This document shows positions 1-6,972 of a DNA stretch of 22,963 nucleotides, piece after piece (the stretch's first letter is position 1; each line of letters begins with the position of its first letter). The translations under genes and the position numbers were made by a program. The notes under the pieces were generated by a model, which had not been told where the DNA came from, did not search any database, and was given only the letters and a program-made list of their open reading frames with translations. Origin of the DNA: CAZSSM01 sp964609385. GTDB lineage: Bacteria > Planctomycetota > Planctomycetia > Isosphaerales > Isosphaeraceae. The stretch covers positions 1 to 22,963 of the forward strand of contig CAZSSM010000106.1 in assembly GCA_964609385.1 (NCBI GenBank), given 5' to 3'.

Positions 1-831
1 AACCGTCGTGGCGAGGGGGCCGATCTTGGCAACCTGGGCTCGGCCTACTCGGCCTTGGGCGAGGTTTCTCGTGCGATCGAGCACCATCAAGCCGCGTTGG
101 AGATCTCTCGGGAAATCGGCGACCGTCGTGGCGAGGGGGTCGATCTTGGCAACCTGGGTTTGGCCTTCGCGGGGCTCGCGCGATGGGATGAGGCGAGGGC
201 GTCGCTGGATCGCTCCCGAGAGATCTTGGCTGAGATCGGCGATCGTCGTCACGAAGGGTATTCCTTGGCGGAGAGCGCGATCGTCCGAGTCGATCGGAAC
301 GAGTTGGACCTTGCTCTGGAACTGGCACGGAGTGCCTCTGAGATTGCTGAGGCGGTTGGCGATCCGAAGCTGAGAGCGCGTGGGCGTCGCGTGCACGCGA
401 CCGCTCTGATGTATCAGGGGCGAGATGCCGAGGCTCGCGTTGAGGCCGAAGCCGCCTGTTCGGTGAGGGATCCGAGATTTGATCACCTCAACCGAGCGTT
501 GCTGGGTTTGATCGCGCTGCGACTCGGTGACCGGGAGGCGGCGACACGAGCGTTCTCCGAGGCGGTCGCTTCATCGGACCAGGCGATCGCCAAGGCGGAC
601 CGGCTCTATGAGGCCCATGAGACGCGGGGGTTGGCCCTCTGCGGCTTGGCGGTCTGTGAGGCTTCGACGGAGCGTCGCGATGCGGCGGTCGCCGCCTATC
701 GTCGGGCGCGGGAGATCACCCAAGCGCCCGGCTTCGTGGCCCGCGCCGTCCGGCTCTGCGATGCCCTCGCCACGGCCGACAGCGCCGGGATTCTCAACGG
801 AGTCCGCGAGGTAGTCGCCGGGGAGATGTGA
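1..831 (+). CDS. TPR-repeat protein, 5' end outside window
   Basis: The frame is open from the first base to the TGA at 829-831, so the gene begins upstream. It encodes about 276 residues of helical repeats built from alternating Ala, Leu, Glu and Arg. The pattern G-E-G-x-D-L-G-N-L-G followed by A-I-E-H-H-Q-A-A-L-E-I-S-R-E-I-G-D-R-R is typical of 40-residue TPR_12-type tetratricopeptide units, which form protein-binding scaffolds. The first unit (about bases 1-55) and the next (about 121-175) are nearly identical in DNA as well as protein, which suggests recent unit duplication; later units are diverged. A TTG at 55 could be called as a start, but it sits inside a repeat and is not credible. 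In this family such repeats often follow a kinase, AAA or CHAT domain, but that part is not visible, so the function is unknown. Confidence 0.85.
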   Translation, partial: NRRGEGADLGNLGSAYSALGEVSRAIEHHQAALEISREIGDRRGEGVDLGNLGLAFAGLARWDEARASLDRSREILAEIGDRRHEGYSLAESAIVRVDRNELDLALELARSASEIAEAVGDPKLRARGRRVHATALMYQGRDAEARVEAEAACSVRDPRFDHLNRALLGLIALRLGDREAATRAFSEAVASSDQAIAKADRLYEAHETRGLALCGLAVCEASTERRDAAVAAYRRAREITQAPGFVARAVRLCDALATADSAGILNGVREVVAGEM

Positions 832-924
832 GACACCCTCTGGGCTTGTCGATGCCGATCCCATGTCGATGGCTCATGGGGCGAAAACGGTGGCTTCTCC
901 TTTTCCCAGGCGTGCCGACGGCTT

Positions 925-1065
925 GGGTGGCTGGGGACTGGCCCGCTTTGGGGCCAGACCCCGGGGCCGATCCGGGTGAAGTGGCCATGAGTTCGGTCAG
1001 CGGGTTGGCCATCTCAAAACAATGGCCCGGGGTCTGCTCGCTTCGCTTGCAGTCCCCAGCCACCC
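925..1065. repeat. 141-bp palindromic repeat, copy 1
   Basis: The outer arms GGGTGGCTGGGGACTG (925-940) and its exact reverse complement (1050-1065) enclose inner arms CAGACCCCGGGGCC (955-968) and GGCCCGGGGTCTG (1024-1036), which pair except for one missing base. A central part of about 55 bases separates them. Similarity to copy 2 continues outside the arms, from the TTCCCAGGCGTGCC upstream to the GATTGGGGCTGAGACCAA downstream, so the mobile or duplicated unit is larger than the palindrome. The structure would fold into a long cruciform in DNA or a hairpin in RNA. Confidence 0.9.
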
Positions 1066-1131
1066 GAGCACGGCGCCCGATAGGTGGTGTGATTGGGGCT
1101 GAGACCAAGTTGGTCTCATGAGCCTCGACCT

Positions 1132-1181
1132 CTTTTCCCAGGCGTGCCGACGGTTTGGGTGGCTGGGGACGGGCCCGCTTT
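1132..1181. repeat. Truncated copy of the palindromic repeat
   Basis: This stretch repeats the left flank and left outer arm of the full element (GGGTGGCTGGGGAC at 1157-1170, then GGGCCCGCTTT) and stops abruptly. A complete copy begins at the next bases with the same TTTCCAGGCGTGCCGACGG flank. It looks like a left end stranded by insertion of, or recombination with, copy 2. Confidence 0.8.
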
Positions 1182-1204
1182 TTTTCCAGGCGTGCCGACG
1201 GCTT

Positions 1205-1345
1205 GGGTGGCTGGGGACTGGCCCGCTTTGGGGTCAGACCCCGGGGCGGATCCGGTTGAAGTGGCCATCGGTTCGGTCAGCGGGTTGGCCATCTCAAAAC
1301 AATGGCCCGGGGTCTGCTCGCTTCGCTTGCAGTCCCCAGCCACCC
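1205..1345. repeat. 141-bp palindromic repeat, copy 2
   Basis: The outer arms are at 1205-1220 and 1330-1345, and the inner arms at about 1235-1248 and 1304-1316. The copy is offset exactly 280 bp from copy 1 and nearly identical to it including the central part, with a few substitutions, so the two form a recent direct duplication. Confidence 0.9.
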
Positions 1346-1434
1346 GAGCACGGCGCTCGGTGGTGGGTGGGATTGGGGCTGAGACCAACACCCAATTGGG
1401 CTCGGGATCCTTGACGGTCATCCCTCAGAGTCCG

Positions 1435-1459
1435 TCGGTGACCCGAGGTGGATCACCGA
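1435..1459 (-). terminator. Possible stem-loop downstream of the small protein gene
   Basis: A perfect 7-bp inverted repeat, TCGGTGA and TCACCGA, separated by 11 bases, lies about 40 bases beyond the stop of the minus-strand gene ending at 1496. There is no U-run, so it is at best a weak terminator or RNA-stabilising hairpin. Confidence 0.25.
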
Positions 1460-1495
1460 GTCTGGGCATACAGAAACGAGTCGCCCGGCCGTTCG

Positions 1496-1936
1496 TCAAC
1501 GACGACCGGGCGGGTCCTTGGGCTCGGGCAGGACGCGGTCGCGGACGCGCTGTTTGTCCTCTTCGGTCGGCTGTTGGGCGTCGCGGAGGGCGTAGGCGCG
1601 GTCGCGGGCCTCGTCCCAACGGCCGTCGCGGGCCAGATCGATGATCGCGCTGAAGGTGTCCGCCTCCGCTTCGGAGATCCGACCGTCGCGGAGGCCCTCG
1701 TCGACCTCCTTTGCGATCCGCTCGAGGTTCTCCTGGTTCCTCGAGGAGGTCGCGGTGGCCAGGCGAAGCATCAGCTCGCGGTTGACCCGCGCGACCTGGA
1801 CCTCGCCGCAGCCGATCGGGATCGTCAGGATGACCAGGAGGATCAGCCCCAGCCGGAGGATCGGCGCGAGCCGGGACGTCGACGTCGCGGGCGCTGGGGA
1901 GATCGAGTCGACGGCCGTTGGATCAATAGTCGTCAC
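1496..1936 (-). CDS. Small membrane-anchored hypothetical protein coupled to DUF1559 gene
   Basis: This 146-residue protein has a hydrophobic segment at about 27-42 (LRLGLILLVILTIPIGCGEV) that could be a membrane anchor or a lipoprotein-type signal ending at the Cys. A charged, helical domain follows (about 50-125, with EEVDEGLRDGRISEAEADTF-like acidic repeats) and then a Pro-rich tail. The GTG start is supported by GGAGGTGATC, an essentially perfect Shine-Dalgarno, a few bases upstream. The start overlaps the end of the DUF1559 gene by 14 bases, so the two are probably cotranscribed and translationally coupled. I do not recognise a named family. The location suggests a role with the pseudopilin-like partner, which is inference only. 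Confidence 0.75.
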   Translation of the reverse strand: MTTIDPTAVDSISPAPATSTSRLAPILRLGLILLVILTIPIGCGEVQVARVNRELMLRLATATSSRNQENLERIAKEVDEGLRDGRISEAEADTFSAIIDLARDGRWDEARDRAYALRDAQQPTEEDKQRVRDRVLPEPKDPPGRR

Positions 1937-2882
1937 CGCTGATCACCTCCCGACCCCGGATGCTGGCCAGCGCGGCCCAGACCGGCTGATAAATCGTCTC
2001 GGCGATGAACGAGACACTGCCGTCGCCGAAGAGCAGGTTGGCCCCATTGGGGTGCTCGGAATACATCTGACAGACGTGACAGGTGCGCGCGTTGGGCGGG
2101 TGAATCAGACCCTCCTCGCCGGCGGCCGGGCCGGAGTGGACCAAAACCAGCGTGGCGGCGTAGTCACAGTCGGCGAAGGCGAACTCCAGGCTCGGGCAGA
2201 CCACTGCGCCCGGCACGACGCCCACCCAGGTCTTGCCGCTCAAGATCGGCGAATGCTCGCCCATGAAAACCGTCTGGGAAAGCCCGTCCTTGACCATCGC
2301 CACGGTCGTGGCCGAGTTCCGATAGAACGGGCCGTCGGCCACCTCCCCCTGGTTCTCGATCGTGTAGCCCCAAGGCTCGTCGCGGCCCGCGTTGAGCACA
2401 TAGGTGCTCACGGCGAACTCGGCCAGCCGGCGACCCTCCTGGTCCTCGATGAGGGTCAAATCCGGTCGTCGGCTTACGGACGGACACAGGAACATGTCCA
2501 GGGTTGTTTGGGTTCCGGTGACGTTTTCGGGCCGCCAGCAGGGCAGGTCGAAGTTGATCGCCTCGCCGAGGGCCGACTGCTCGAGGTCGGCCAGCAGGGT
2601 CGCGCCGTAGGCCCAGCCGGGGCCGGCATCGAGGGTGGCCGGGTCGGGCTCGCCGTGGATCCCGCCGCCGCCGTTGCGGCTCAGGTAGCCCGGCGGAAAG
2701 CAGCCGACCCGCGCCTCGTAGTTGAGCATCGCCAGGCCGACCTGTTTGAGGTTGTTCTGACACTGGGTCCGACGCGCCGCCTCGCGGGCCGACTGGACCG
2801 CCGGCAGCAACAACGCGATCAGGACCGCGATGACCGCGATCACCACCAGCAACTCGATCAAGGTGAACCCAGCATGTCGCAT
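1923..2882 (-). CDS. DUF1559 domain protein (type II pseudopilin-like)
   Basis: The 319-residue product begins MRHAGFTLIELLVVIAVIAV, a class III prepilin signal (cleavage after the Gly, Glu at +5) followed by a hydrophobic helix. It continues with the planctomycete hallmark LLPAVQSAREAARRTQCQNN and the NYE segment, and ends with the FGDGSVSFI box (the H-X9-DG element of DUF1559). The start at 2882 is preceded by GGGAGGGGAG; a longer frame to 3020 adds 46 residues that do not resemble the family and place the prepilin signal internally. Such proteins are hugely expanded in planctomycetes and are thought to be exported and assembled or anchored at the envelope, with no firmly known function. 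Length and ends look intact. Confidence 0.9.
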   Translation of the reverse strand: MRHAGFTLIELLVVIAVIAVLIALLLPAVQSAREAARRTQCQNNLKQVGLAMLNYEARVGCFPPGYLSRNGGGGIHGEPDPATLDAGPGWAYGATLLADLEQSALGEAINFDLPCWRPENVTGTQTTLDMFLCPSVSRRPDLTLIEDQEGRRLAEFAVSTYVLNAGRDEPWGYTIENQGEVADGPFYRNSATTVAMVKDGLSQTVFMGEHSPILSGKTWVGVVPGAVVCPSLEFAFADCDYAATLVLVHSGPAAGEEGLIHPPNARTCHVCQMYSEHPNGANLLFGDGSVSFIAETIYQPVWAALASIRGREVISGDDY

Positions 2883-3079
2883 CGAACTCTCCCCTCCCTC
2901 ATGACCCAGAGCAATGGCCGAAATGGGGCCATCGCGATCAAAGCCAACCGAGGCCATCCCATGGCCCAGACGAACAGATCGAGTTGGGCCGAGCCCTCGT
3001 CCGAGGGATTGCCAGCCCATCGGCCTCGATCACGGGACATCAAAACTCAGAGTTTGAGCCTTGCTTGTTCCCTGTTTGG

Positions 3080-3109
3080 ATCATAGTCGACCAATTCCAG
3101 GGAGATCAA
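3080..3109 (-). promoter_or_regulatory. Candidate sigma70-type promoter for the DUF1559 unit
   Basis: Read on the minus strand there is TTGATC, an 18-base spacer, then TATGAT, matching the consensus at 4 of 6 and 5 of 6 positions. It lies in an A+T-rich patch between the DedA gene terminator and the DUF1559 start, and would give a leader of about 190 bases. Planctomycete promoter consensus is poorly defined, so this is tentative. Confidence 0.35.
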
Positions 3110-3126
3110 AAAATAATTTTGGACAA

Positions 3127-3160
3127 TCAAAAAATCGGGCGAAGGAATGAGGTTCGCCCC
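3127..3160 (-). terminator. Rho-independent terminator of the DedA-like gene
   Basis: On the minus strand, GGGCGAA and TTCGCCC (plus-strand arms 3153-3159 and 3137-3143) form a 7-bp stem with a 9-base loop, followed by GATTTTTTG. It lies 35 bases past the stop of the gene ending at 3195 and upstream of the next minus-strand promoter candidate, exactly where an intrinsic terminator would be expected. Confidence 0.75.
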
Positions 3161-3194
3161 CGATCATTGGGAGTCGTCTCGGTCCGGTTTCCGA

Positions 3195-4169
3195 TCAGGT
3201 CCGGTTCGGTGGGGTCGACGGCTGGAGCGTCGAGGGTGCCGTTGAAGGCGTGGACCGTTCGTGGTCGTCGAGGGGATCCGGTTCGGTCGGGGCGTCGGGG
3301 GAGCCTTTGGAGGGATCCCCGACCGGTTTCGGGGCCGATTCGGGTTCGACGACCGGCTCGTGCTCGGGGATAGGCGTGACGTCGGCATCGACGTCGGCCG
3401 GGGTTGGTGGTTCGAGGGCGGCCGGTCCCACGACTCGGGGTTCGACCGGCTCGTCAGCTTCGGGTTGCCGTTGGTCTGTCGAATCGACGATGGCCATCGG
3501 GGTTTCCGGCTGGGACCCTTCGGCCATCTCAAGCCGTTCCGAGCTTCCGGGCACCGGCGGGCCGACAGCGCGACCGGCCCGTCGTCGGGCCTTGAGGTAG
3601 TTCCGGAGCACGAACAGGCCGATCCCGACGGCCGCCGCGACGGCCAAAACCTGGGTGAAGTTCTCGATCCCCTGACGGATCTGATGGGAGAAGATCCAGC
3701 CCAGCCCGAACATCAGGGAGGTGCTCAGCGAGGCGGCTACCAGGTCGGTCAGGAAGAGCCGGAGCGGGTGCAGCCGGAGGATCCCCGCGGTCAGATAGGC
3801 GGCGGTCCGGAACCCGACGGCGAACCGGCCCAGGATCAGGATCTTGAAGCCGTGCCGGTGAAAATAGCCCTTCATCTGCCGTTCGCGGTCGCGGGTCAGC
3901 ACCTTGCGGGCGATCGGCAGCTTGAGCACGCGCTCGCCGTAGTAGTAGCCCAGGAAGTAGACGACGAAGTCGCCCACGAGCACGCCGACCATGCAGGCGC
4001 CGAAGGCCAGAGGCGCCTCCATCCGCCCCTCGCGCGAGAGGATCGCCCCGGCCAGGATCGGCAGCTCTTCGGGGACAGGCAGACCGAACCCGCCCAGGAT
4101 CAGGACCAAGGCGATGCCGAGGTATCCGTATTGCCCGATGAGGTCTTCGGCCACCGCCCGGTACTCCAA
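3195..4169 (-). CDS. DedA/VTT-family membrane protein with long acidic Pro-rich tail
   Basis: The N-terminal roughly 200 residues match the DedA (SNARE-associated/VTT) family. There is a GFGLPVPEELPIL re-entrant loop near residue 30, the membrane segment GVLVGDFVVYFLGYYYG, and GRFAVGFRTAAYLTAG, which corresponds to the conserved G-R-F-x-P-G-x-R loop. A final membrane helix FTQVLAVAAAVGIGLFVL follows. DedA proteins are thought to move lipid carriers or phospholipids across the inner membrane. The last 100 or so residues are a soluble tail dominated by Pro, Glu, Asp and Ala, absent from usual DedA proteins. I chose the TTG at 4169 (AAGGGG upstream); a GTG at 4154 is also possible. An upstream extension to 4436 is Arg-rich and unlike protein. 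Confidence 0.85.
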   Translation of the reverse strand: MEYRAVAEDLIGQYGYLGIALVLILGGFGLPVPEELPILAGAILSREGRMEAPLAFGACMVGVLVGDFVVYFLGYYYGERVLKLPIARKVLTRDRERQMKGYFHRHGFKILILGRFAVGFRTAAYLTAGILRLHPLRLFLTDLVAASLSTSLMFGLGWIFSHQIRQGIENFTQVLAVAAAVGIGLFVLRNYLKARRRAGRAVGPPVPGSSERLEMAEGSQPETPMAIVDSTDQRQPEADEPVEPRVVGPAALEPPTPADVDADVTPIPEHEPVVEPESAPKPVGDPSKGSPDAPTEPDPLDDHERSTPSTAPSTLQPSTPPNRT

Positions 4170-4577
4170 CTGCCCCTTCGCTCGTTGGCGGCGAGTCCGC
4201 CCCTCGACGGGCCCCGCGCGGCGACCGTCGGGAGTTCTTCGACGGGGACGTCGAGAGATTGTCGAGGTCGCCGGTTCGCCCGACCTTCCGCCCCGCCTCG
4301 GGCGGCCCCGCTCCGGATGCCCACAGCGCCCGGTGGTCCCGGATCGCGACCGGCCTTCGGTGCATCCCCAGGCTTTAGCCTGCCGGATTCGCCCTCCGGG
4401 TTCAACCGGCTCATCCGGATTCGGACCGGTCGGCATCCGGGGACGATCGCCGAACGATCGGCTCCGTGTGGACGTCGGATCGGGTAGGATAAGTCGTGGA
4501 CGGGCGGGTACGGGACGTCGGGTCAGGTCGCGTCGAATCCGGGCGCGGTCGGTCGTTGGGGATCGGGGTCAGGTCCG
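4170..4577. promoter_or_regulatory. Divergent intergenic region between DedA-like gene and ribF
   Basis: This interval of about 408 bp separates two divergently read genes and must hold their promoters. The only motif I can point to is TAGGATAAG at 4485-4493, a -10-like hexamer about 90 bases before the ribF start; no good -35 accompanies it. Open frames crossing the region translate into Arg/Pro/Gly-rich low-complexity sequence and are probably not genes. Confidence 0.4.
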
Positions 4578-5591
4578 TTGGCGAGCCGTTTGCATCTGGT
4601 GGACGATCTGGGGCCGATCCCGTCGGAGCTGCGCGGTGGCGTGGTGTCGGTCGGCAACTTCGACGGGGTTCATTGCGGGCACCGAGCCTTAATCGCGCGG
4701 CTGGTCGCCCAGGCCCGGGCGGGCGGGCATCGCGCCTTGGCGGTGACCTTCGAGCCGCATCCGCAGCAAATCTTCGCGCCGAGCACCGCGCCGGCCCCGT
4801 TGACTTGGCTGGAACGTCGAGGGCGCTTGCTGCTTGAGGCGGGTGCCGAGGAGGTGATCGTCTTCCGGAGCGGCCTCTGGCTGTTCCAGTTGAGCGCTTC
4901 GGAGTTCCTCGACCGGGTCCTTGGCGAGCAACTGGGCGTGGCCGGGCTGGTCGAGGGGCACGACTTCCGGTTCGGCCGCGATCGGACCGGCGATGCGTCG
5001 ATGCTGACCGCCTGGGCGCATCGGAAAGGCTTGAGTTGCGAGATCGTCCCACCGATCGTCGAGCCGAGCGGCCGTCGGATCTCCTCGACGGAGATCCGGG
5101 CCGCGCTGGAGCGCGGGGCGTTGGAGGAGGCCAACACCTTGTTGGGCTCGTCGTACCGGATCCGAGGGTTGGTCACTCATGGCGCCGGTCGGGGTCGCGG
5201 TCTGGGTGTGCCGACGGCCAATCTGGACCGGATCGACACGATGATCCCCGCCGACGGCGTCTATGCGGTTCGGGCGCGGATCCTCCCGAGGGTCGACGGG
5301 CCGCCGACCGCCGTTCCAGTCGAGGAGCCGGTCCTCGATGCGCTGCCGGTGGGCGCCGAGGCCGAGCCGGCCCCGATCGCCTCGGCCTGCAATATCGGAC
5401 CCAACCCGACCTTCGGCGAGCAGATCCGCAAGGTCGAAGCGCACTTGATCGACTTCGACGGCGACCTCTACGGGCGGACCGTCGAGCTGGAGTTCGTCGC
5501 CCGGATCCGCGACACGCGACGCTTCGACGGCCTGGAAGACCTCAAAGGCCAGATCGCCCGGGACATCGAGGAGGCGCGCCGACGAGCTTAA
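4578..5591 (+). CDS. ribF: Bifunctional riboflavin kinase/FAD synthetase
   Basis: RibF phosphorylates riboflavin to FMN and adenylylates FMN to FAD in the cytoplasm. The FAD synthetase half carries VSVGNFDGVHCGH (about 24-35, the nucleotidyltransferase motif), VEGHDFRFGRDRTGD (125-139) and GRRISSTEIRAAL (165-177). The riboflavin kinase half carries GAGRGRGLGVPTANL (202-216), IPADGVYAV, CNIGPNPTFG (271-280) and the terminal VEAHLIDFDGDLYGR followed by the ELEFVARIRDTRRF segment. At 337 residues it is slightly long because of an insertion of about 30 residues rich in Pro and Glu before CNIGPNP. The TTG start at 4578 has only a weak upstream purine run, so a nearby alternative such as TTG 4590 cannot be excluded. 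Confidence 0.93.
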   Translation: MASRLHLVDDLGPIPSELRGGVVSVGNFDGVHCGHRALIARLVAQARAGGHRALAVTFEPHPQQIFAPSTAPAPLTWLERRGRLLLEAGAEEVIVFRSGLWLFQLSASEFLDRVLGEQLGVAGLVEGHDFRFGRDRTGDASMLTAWAHRKGLSCEIVPPIVEPSGRRISSTEIRAALERGALEEANTLLGSSYRIRGLVTHGAGRGRGLGVPTANLDRIDTMIPADGVYAVRARILPRVDGPPTAVPVEEPVLDALPVGAEAEPAPIASACNIGPNPTFGEQIRKVEAHLIDFDGDLYGRTVELEFVARIRDTRRFDGLEDLKGQIARDIEEARRRA

Positions 5592-5598
5592 GACGACC

Positions 5599-5630
5599 CG
5601 ACCGCTTCCCCAAAAGGGCGGCGCGGTCAG
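5599..5630. terminator. Possible shared hairpin between convergent ribF and bax1 genes
   Basis: GACCGC (5600-5605) pairs with GCGGTC (5623-5628), with an additional CCC/GGG inner pairing around CAAAA. It sits in the 42-base gap between two convergent stops, a usual place for a bidirectional terminator, but has no clear U-run on either strand. Confidence 0.35.
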
Positions 5631-5633
5631 GCT

Positions 5634-6866
5634 TCATTCGGCCTCCAGGAACCCACGAAGGCGGTTGGCGATCTCCCGGGCGTTGGGGATCTCGCGGAAC
5701 CGGACGACCGGCCCGAGATCGCCATCGAGGGCGTCCTCGTCCACTTTGTTCTGCTCGCTGATGGCGAGAATATATCGCTTCGGGCCATATCTCGGCAGGT
5801 CCTCCAGGAGGCGCTGAACGCTGGACCGCCTCCAGAAGCCGAGGACTTCGAGATAGACTTCCAGGCCGGTGATCCGGTGGGTGAAGCGGAAGTCGGGGAC
5901 CCAGACGCCGGTCGGTCCCAGCGGGAGGATCTCGGTGGTCTCGTGGAGTTCCCAGTCGTCGACGATCTGGCGGAACCGGGCCACGAACGCCTCGACCTCC
6001 GGGGGCACCGATCGGGCCGCGTCTCGGTAGTGCGAGCGGAGGTCGTCCTCGTGGCTGAGTCGGAATCGCGAGGGTTGCTTGCGGGGTCCCCAGCGCAGTT
6101 CGGCCTCGAGCAGGAACTCCTGGCAGAGCAGGACCGCCGGCAGGAAGAAGGCCATCTGGAGCCCGTACCGCCGCGTCTTGGAAAAGAGGCTCAGCGGGCC
6201 GTCCAGCTCGAAGACGTAGCCCTCGGCCATCGAGCCGTGGACCTGATAGTAGAGGCGGTGGAACTTGATCTGGTGGAAGAGTTGGCGGTAGCGGGCCGGC
6301 GACTCGTGGCGGACCTCGACGCGGATCCGGACGGCGTGGCGGAGCACGGCCTGGGCCAAGCCGACGTTGTAGCGATCCAGGAGGCGCTGAGCGGTCAGAT
6401 CGTGGAACCGGATCAGGCGGTTCTCGTCGTCGCGATCGGCGAAGAGGCCGCCAAGGATCTGGTCGGGTTCCAGGTCGAGCTGGTCGGTCAGGGCGGCCAG
6501 CACGACGTCGCGCCGGAAGCCGAGGCGACGGTCCTGCTCGTGGGCCTCGGCCAGGCCGCGTCGGTATTCGGCGGCGGCGGTGAAGACCTGTTCGCGGAGC
6601 TTGGGCGGATCGACCTGGCTGACGACCTCGAAGTCGCTGCGGTCCTCCAGCATCTTGGCCAGGCCGCGGTGGACCGGGCCGACCGCCTCGCCGAAGATCG
6701 CCTCGATCTCGACTTTGATCTCGCCGCGCATCCGGCCCTCAGCGCGTCGGTAGACGCCGAGCAGTTCCTCGGCCACGGCCTGCCACTCGTCCGAGTCGCG
6801 AGGCAGATAGCGGGGGATGACGCGGCCTCGGGCGACTCGGGTTTGGACCAGATCGTCGGGCAGCAT
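5634..6866 (-). CDS. bax1: Bax1-like nuclease, DUF790 family (XPB partner)
   Basis: This 410-residue protein matches the DUF790/Bax1 family: N-terminal MLPDDLVQTRVARGRVIPRYL, central YNVGLAQAVLRHAVRIRV, FHQIKFHRLYYQV and LDGPLSLFSKTRRYGLQMA, and a C-terminal nuclease core. The core WVPDFRF (322-328) followed by VYLEVLGFW (337-345) fits the D...E-x-G-F-W signature of a PD-(D/E)XK-like fold. In archaea, Bax1 forms a complex with XPB helicase and cuts DNA beside it in excision-repair-like processing. An XPB homologue lies in the same orientation at 10663-12090, which supports the assignment. The ATG at 6866 has AAGG closely upstream. The unknown gene ending at 6973 lies 106 bases upstream on the same strand. 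Family assignment is firm; activity is inferred. Confidence 0.88.
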   Translation of the reverse strand: MLPDDLVQTRVARGRVIPRYLPRDSDEWQAVAEELLGVYRRAEGRMRGEIKVEIEAIFGEAVGPVHRGLAKMLEDRSDFEVVSQVDPPKLREQVFTAAAEYRRGLAEAHEQDRRLGFRRDVVLAALTDQLDLEPDQILGGLFADRDDENRLIRFHDLTAQRLLDRYNVGLAQAVLRHAVRIRVEVRHESPARYRQLFHQIKFHRLYYQVHGSMAEGYVFELDGPLSLFSKTRRYGLQMAFFLPAVLLCQEFLLEAELRWGPRKQPSRFRLSHEDDLRSHYRDAARSVPPEVEAFVARFRQIVDDWELHETTEILPLGPTGVWVPDFRFTHRITGLEVYLEVLGFWRRSSVQRLLEDLPRYGPKRYILAISEQNKVDEDALDGDLGPVVRFREIPNAREIANRLRGFLEAE

Positions 6867-6972
6867 GGGCCTTCGGGGCTCGCTCGAGGAGGAAGAAGGT
6901 CGATCGAAGGGGCGTTCGGCGGTCGTTGGATCCTCGAAGGCCCCGAGGCGGATGAGGTTGGCCCGGGATCGA

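Larger units (their letters stand above)
832..1495. other. Gene-free interval rich in palindromic repeats
   Basis: No credible gene lies between the TPR gene stop and the stop of the small protein gene on the opposite strand. Open frames here on both strands consist almost entirely of repeat sequence and are not convincing proteins. The interval holds two full copies and one fragment of the 141-bp palindromic element described separately, and a short stem near 1435-1459. Confidence 0.75.

Noticed and set aside
925..1345. CRISPR-like tandem repeats
   Set aside because: Only two copies per cluster, each a long palindrome with near-identical centres in this pair. No short regular repeats, unique spacers or cas genes.
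794..1421. Several open frames of 97-104 codons on both strands, with similar products such as RVAGDCKRSEQTPGHCFEMA
   Set aside because: They are translations of the two palindromic repeat copies, lack ribosome binding sites and owe their similarity to repeated DNA.
4170..4436. N-terminal extension of the DedA frame
   Set aside because: Arg/Gly/Pro-rich with no membrane or domain character. The family region begins after residue 90 of that frame.
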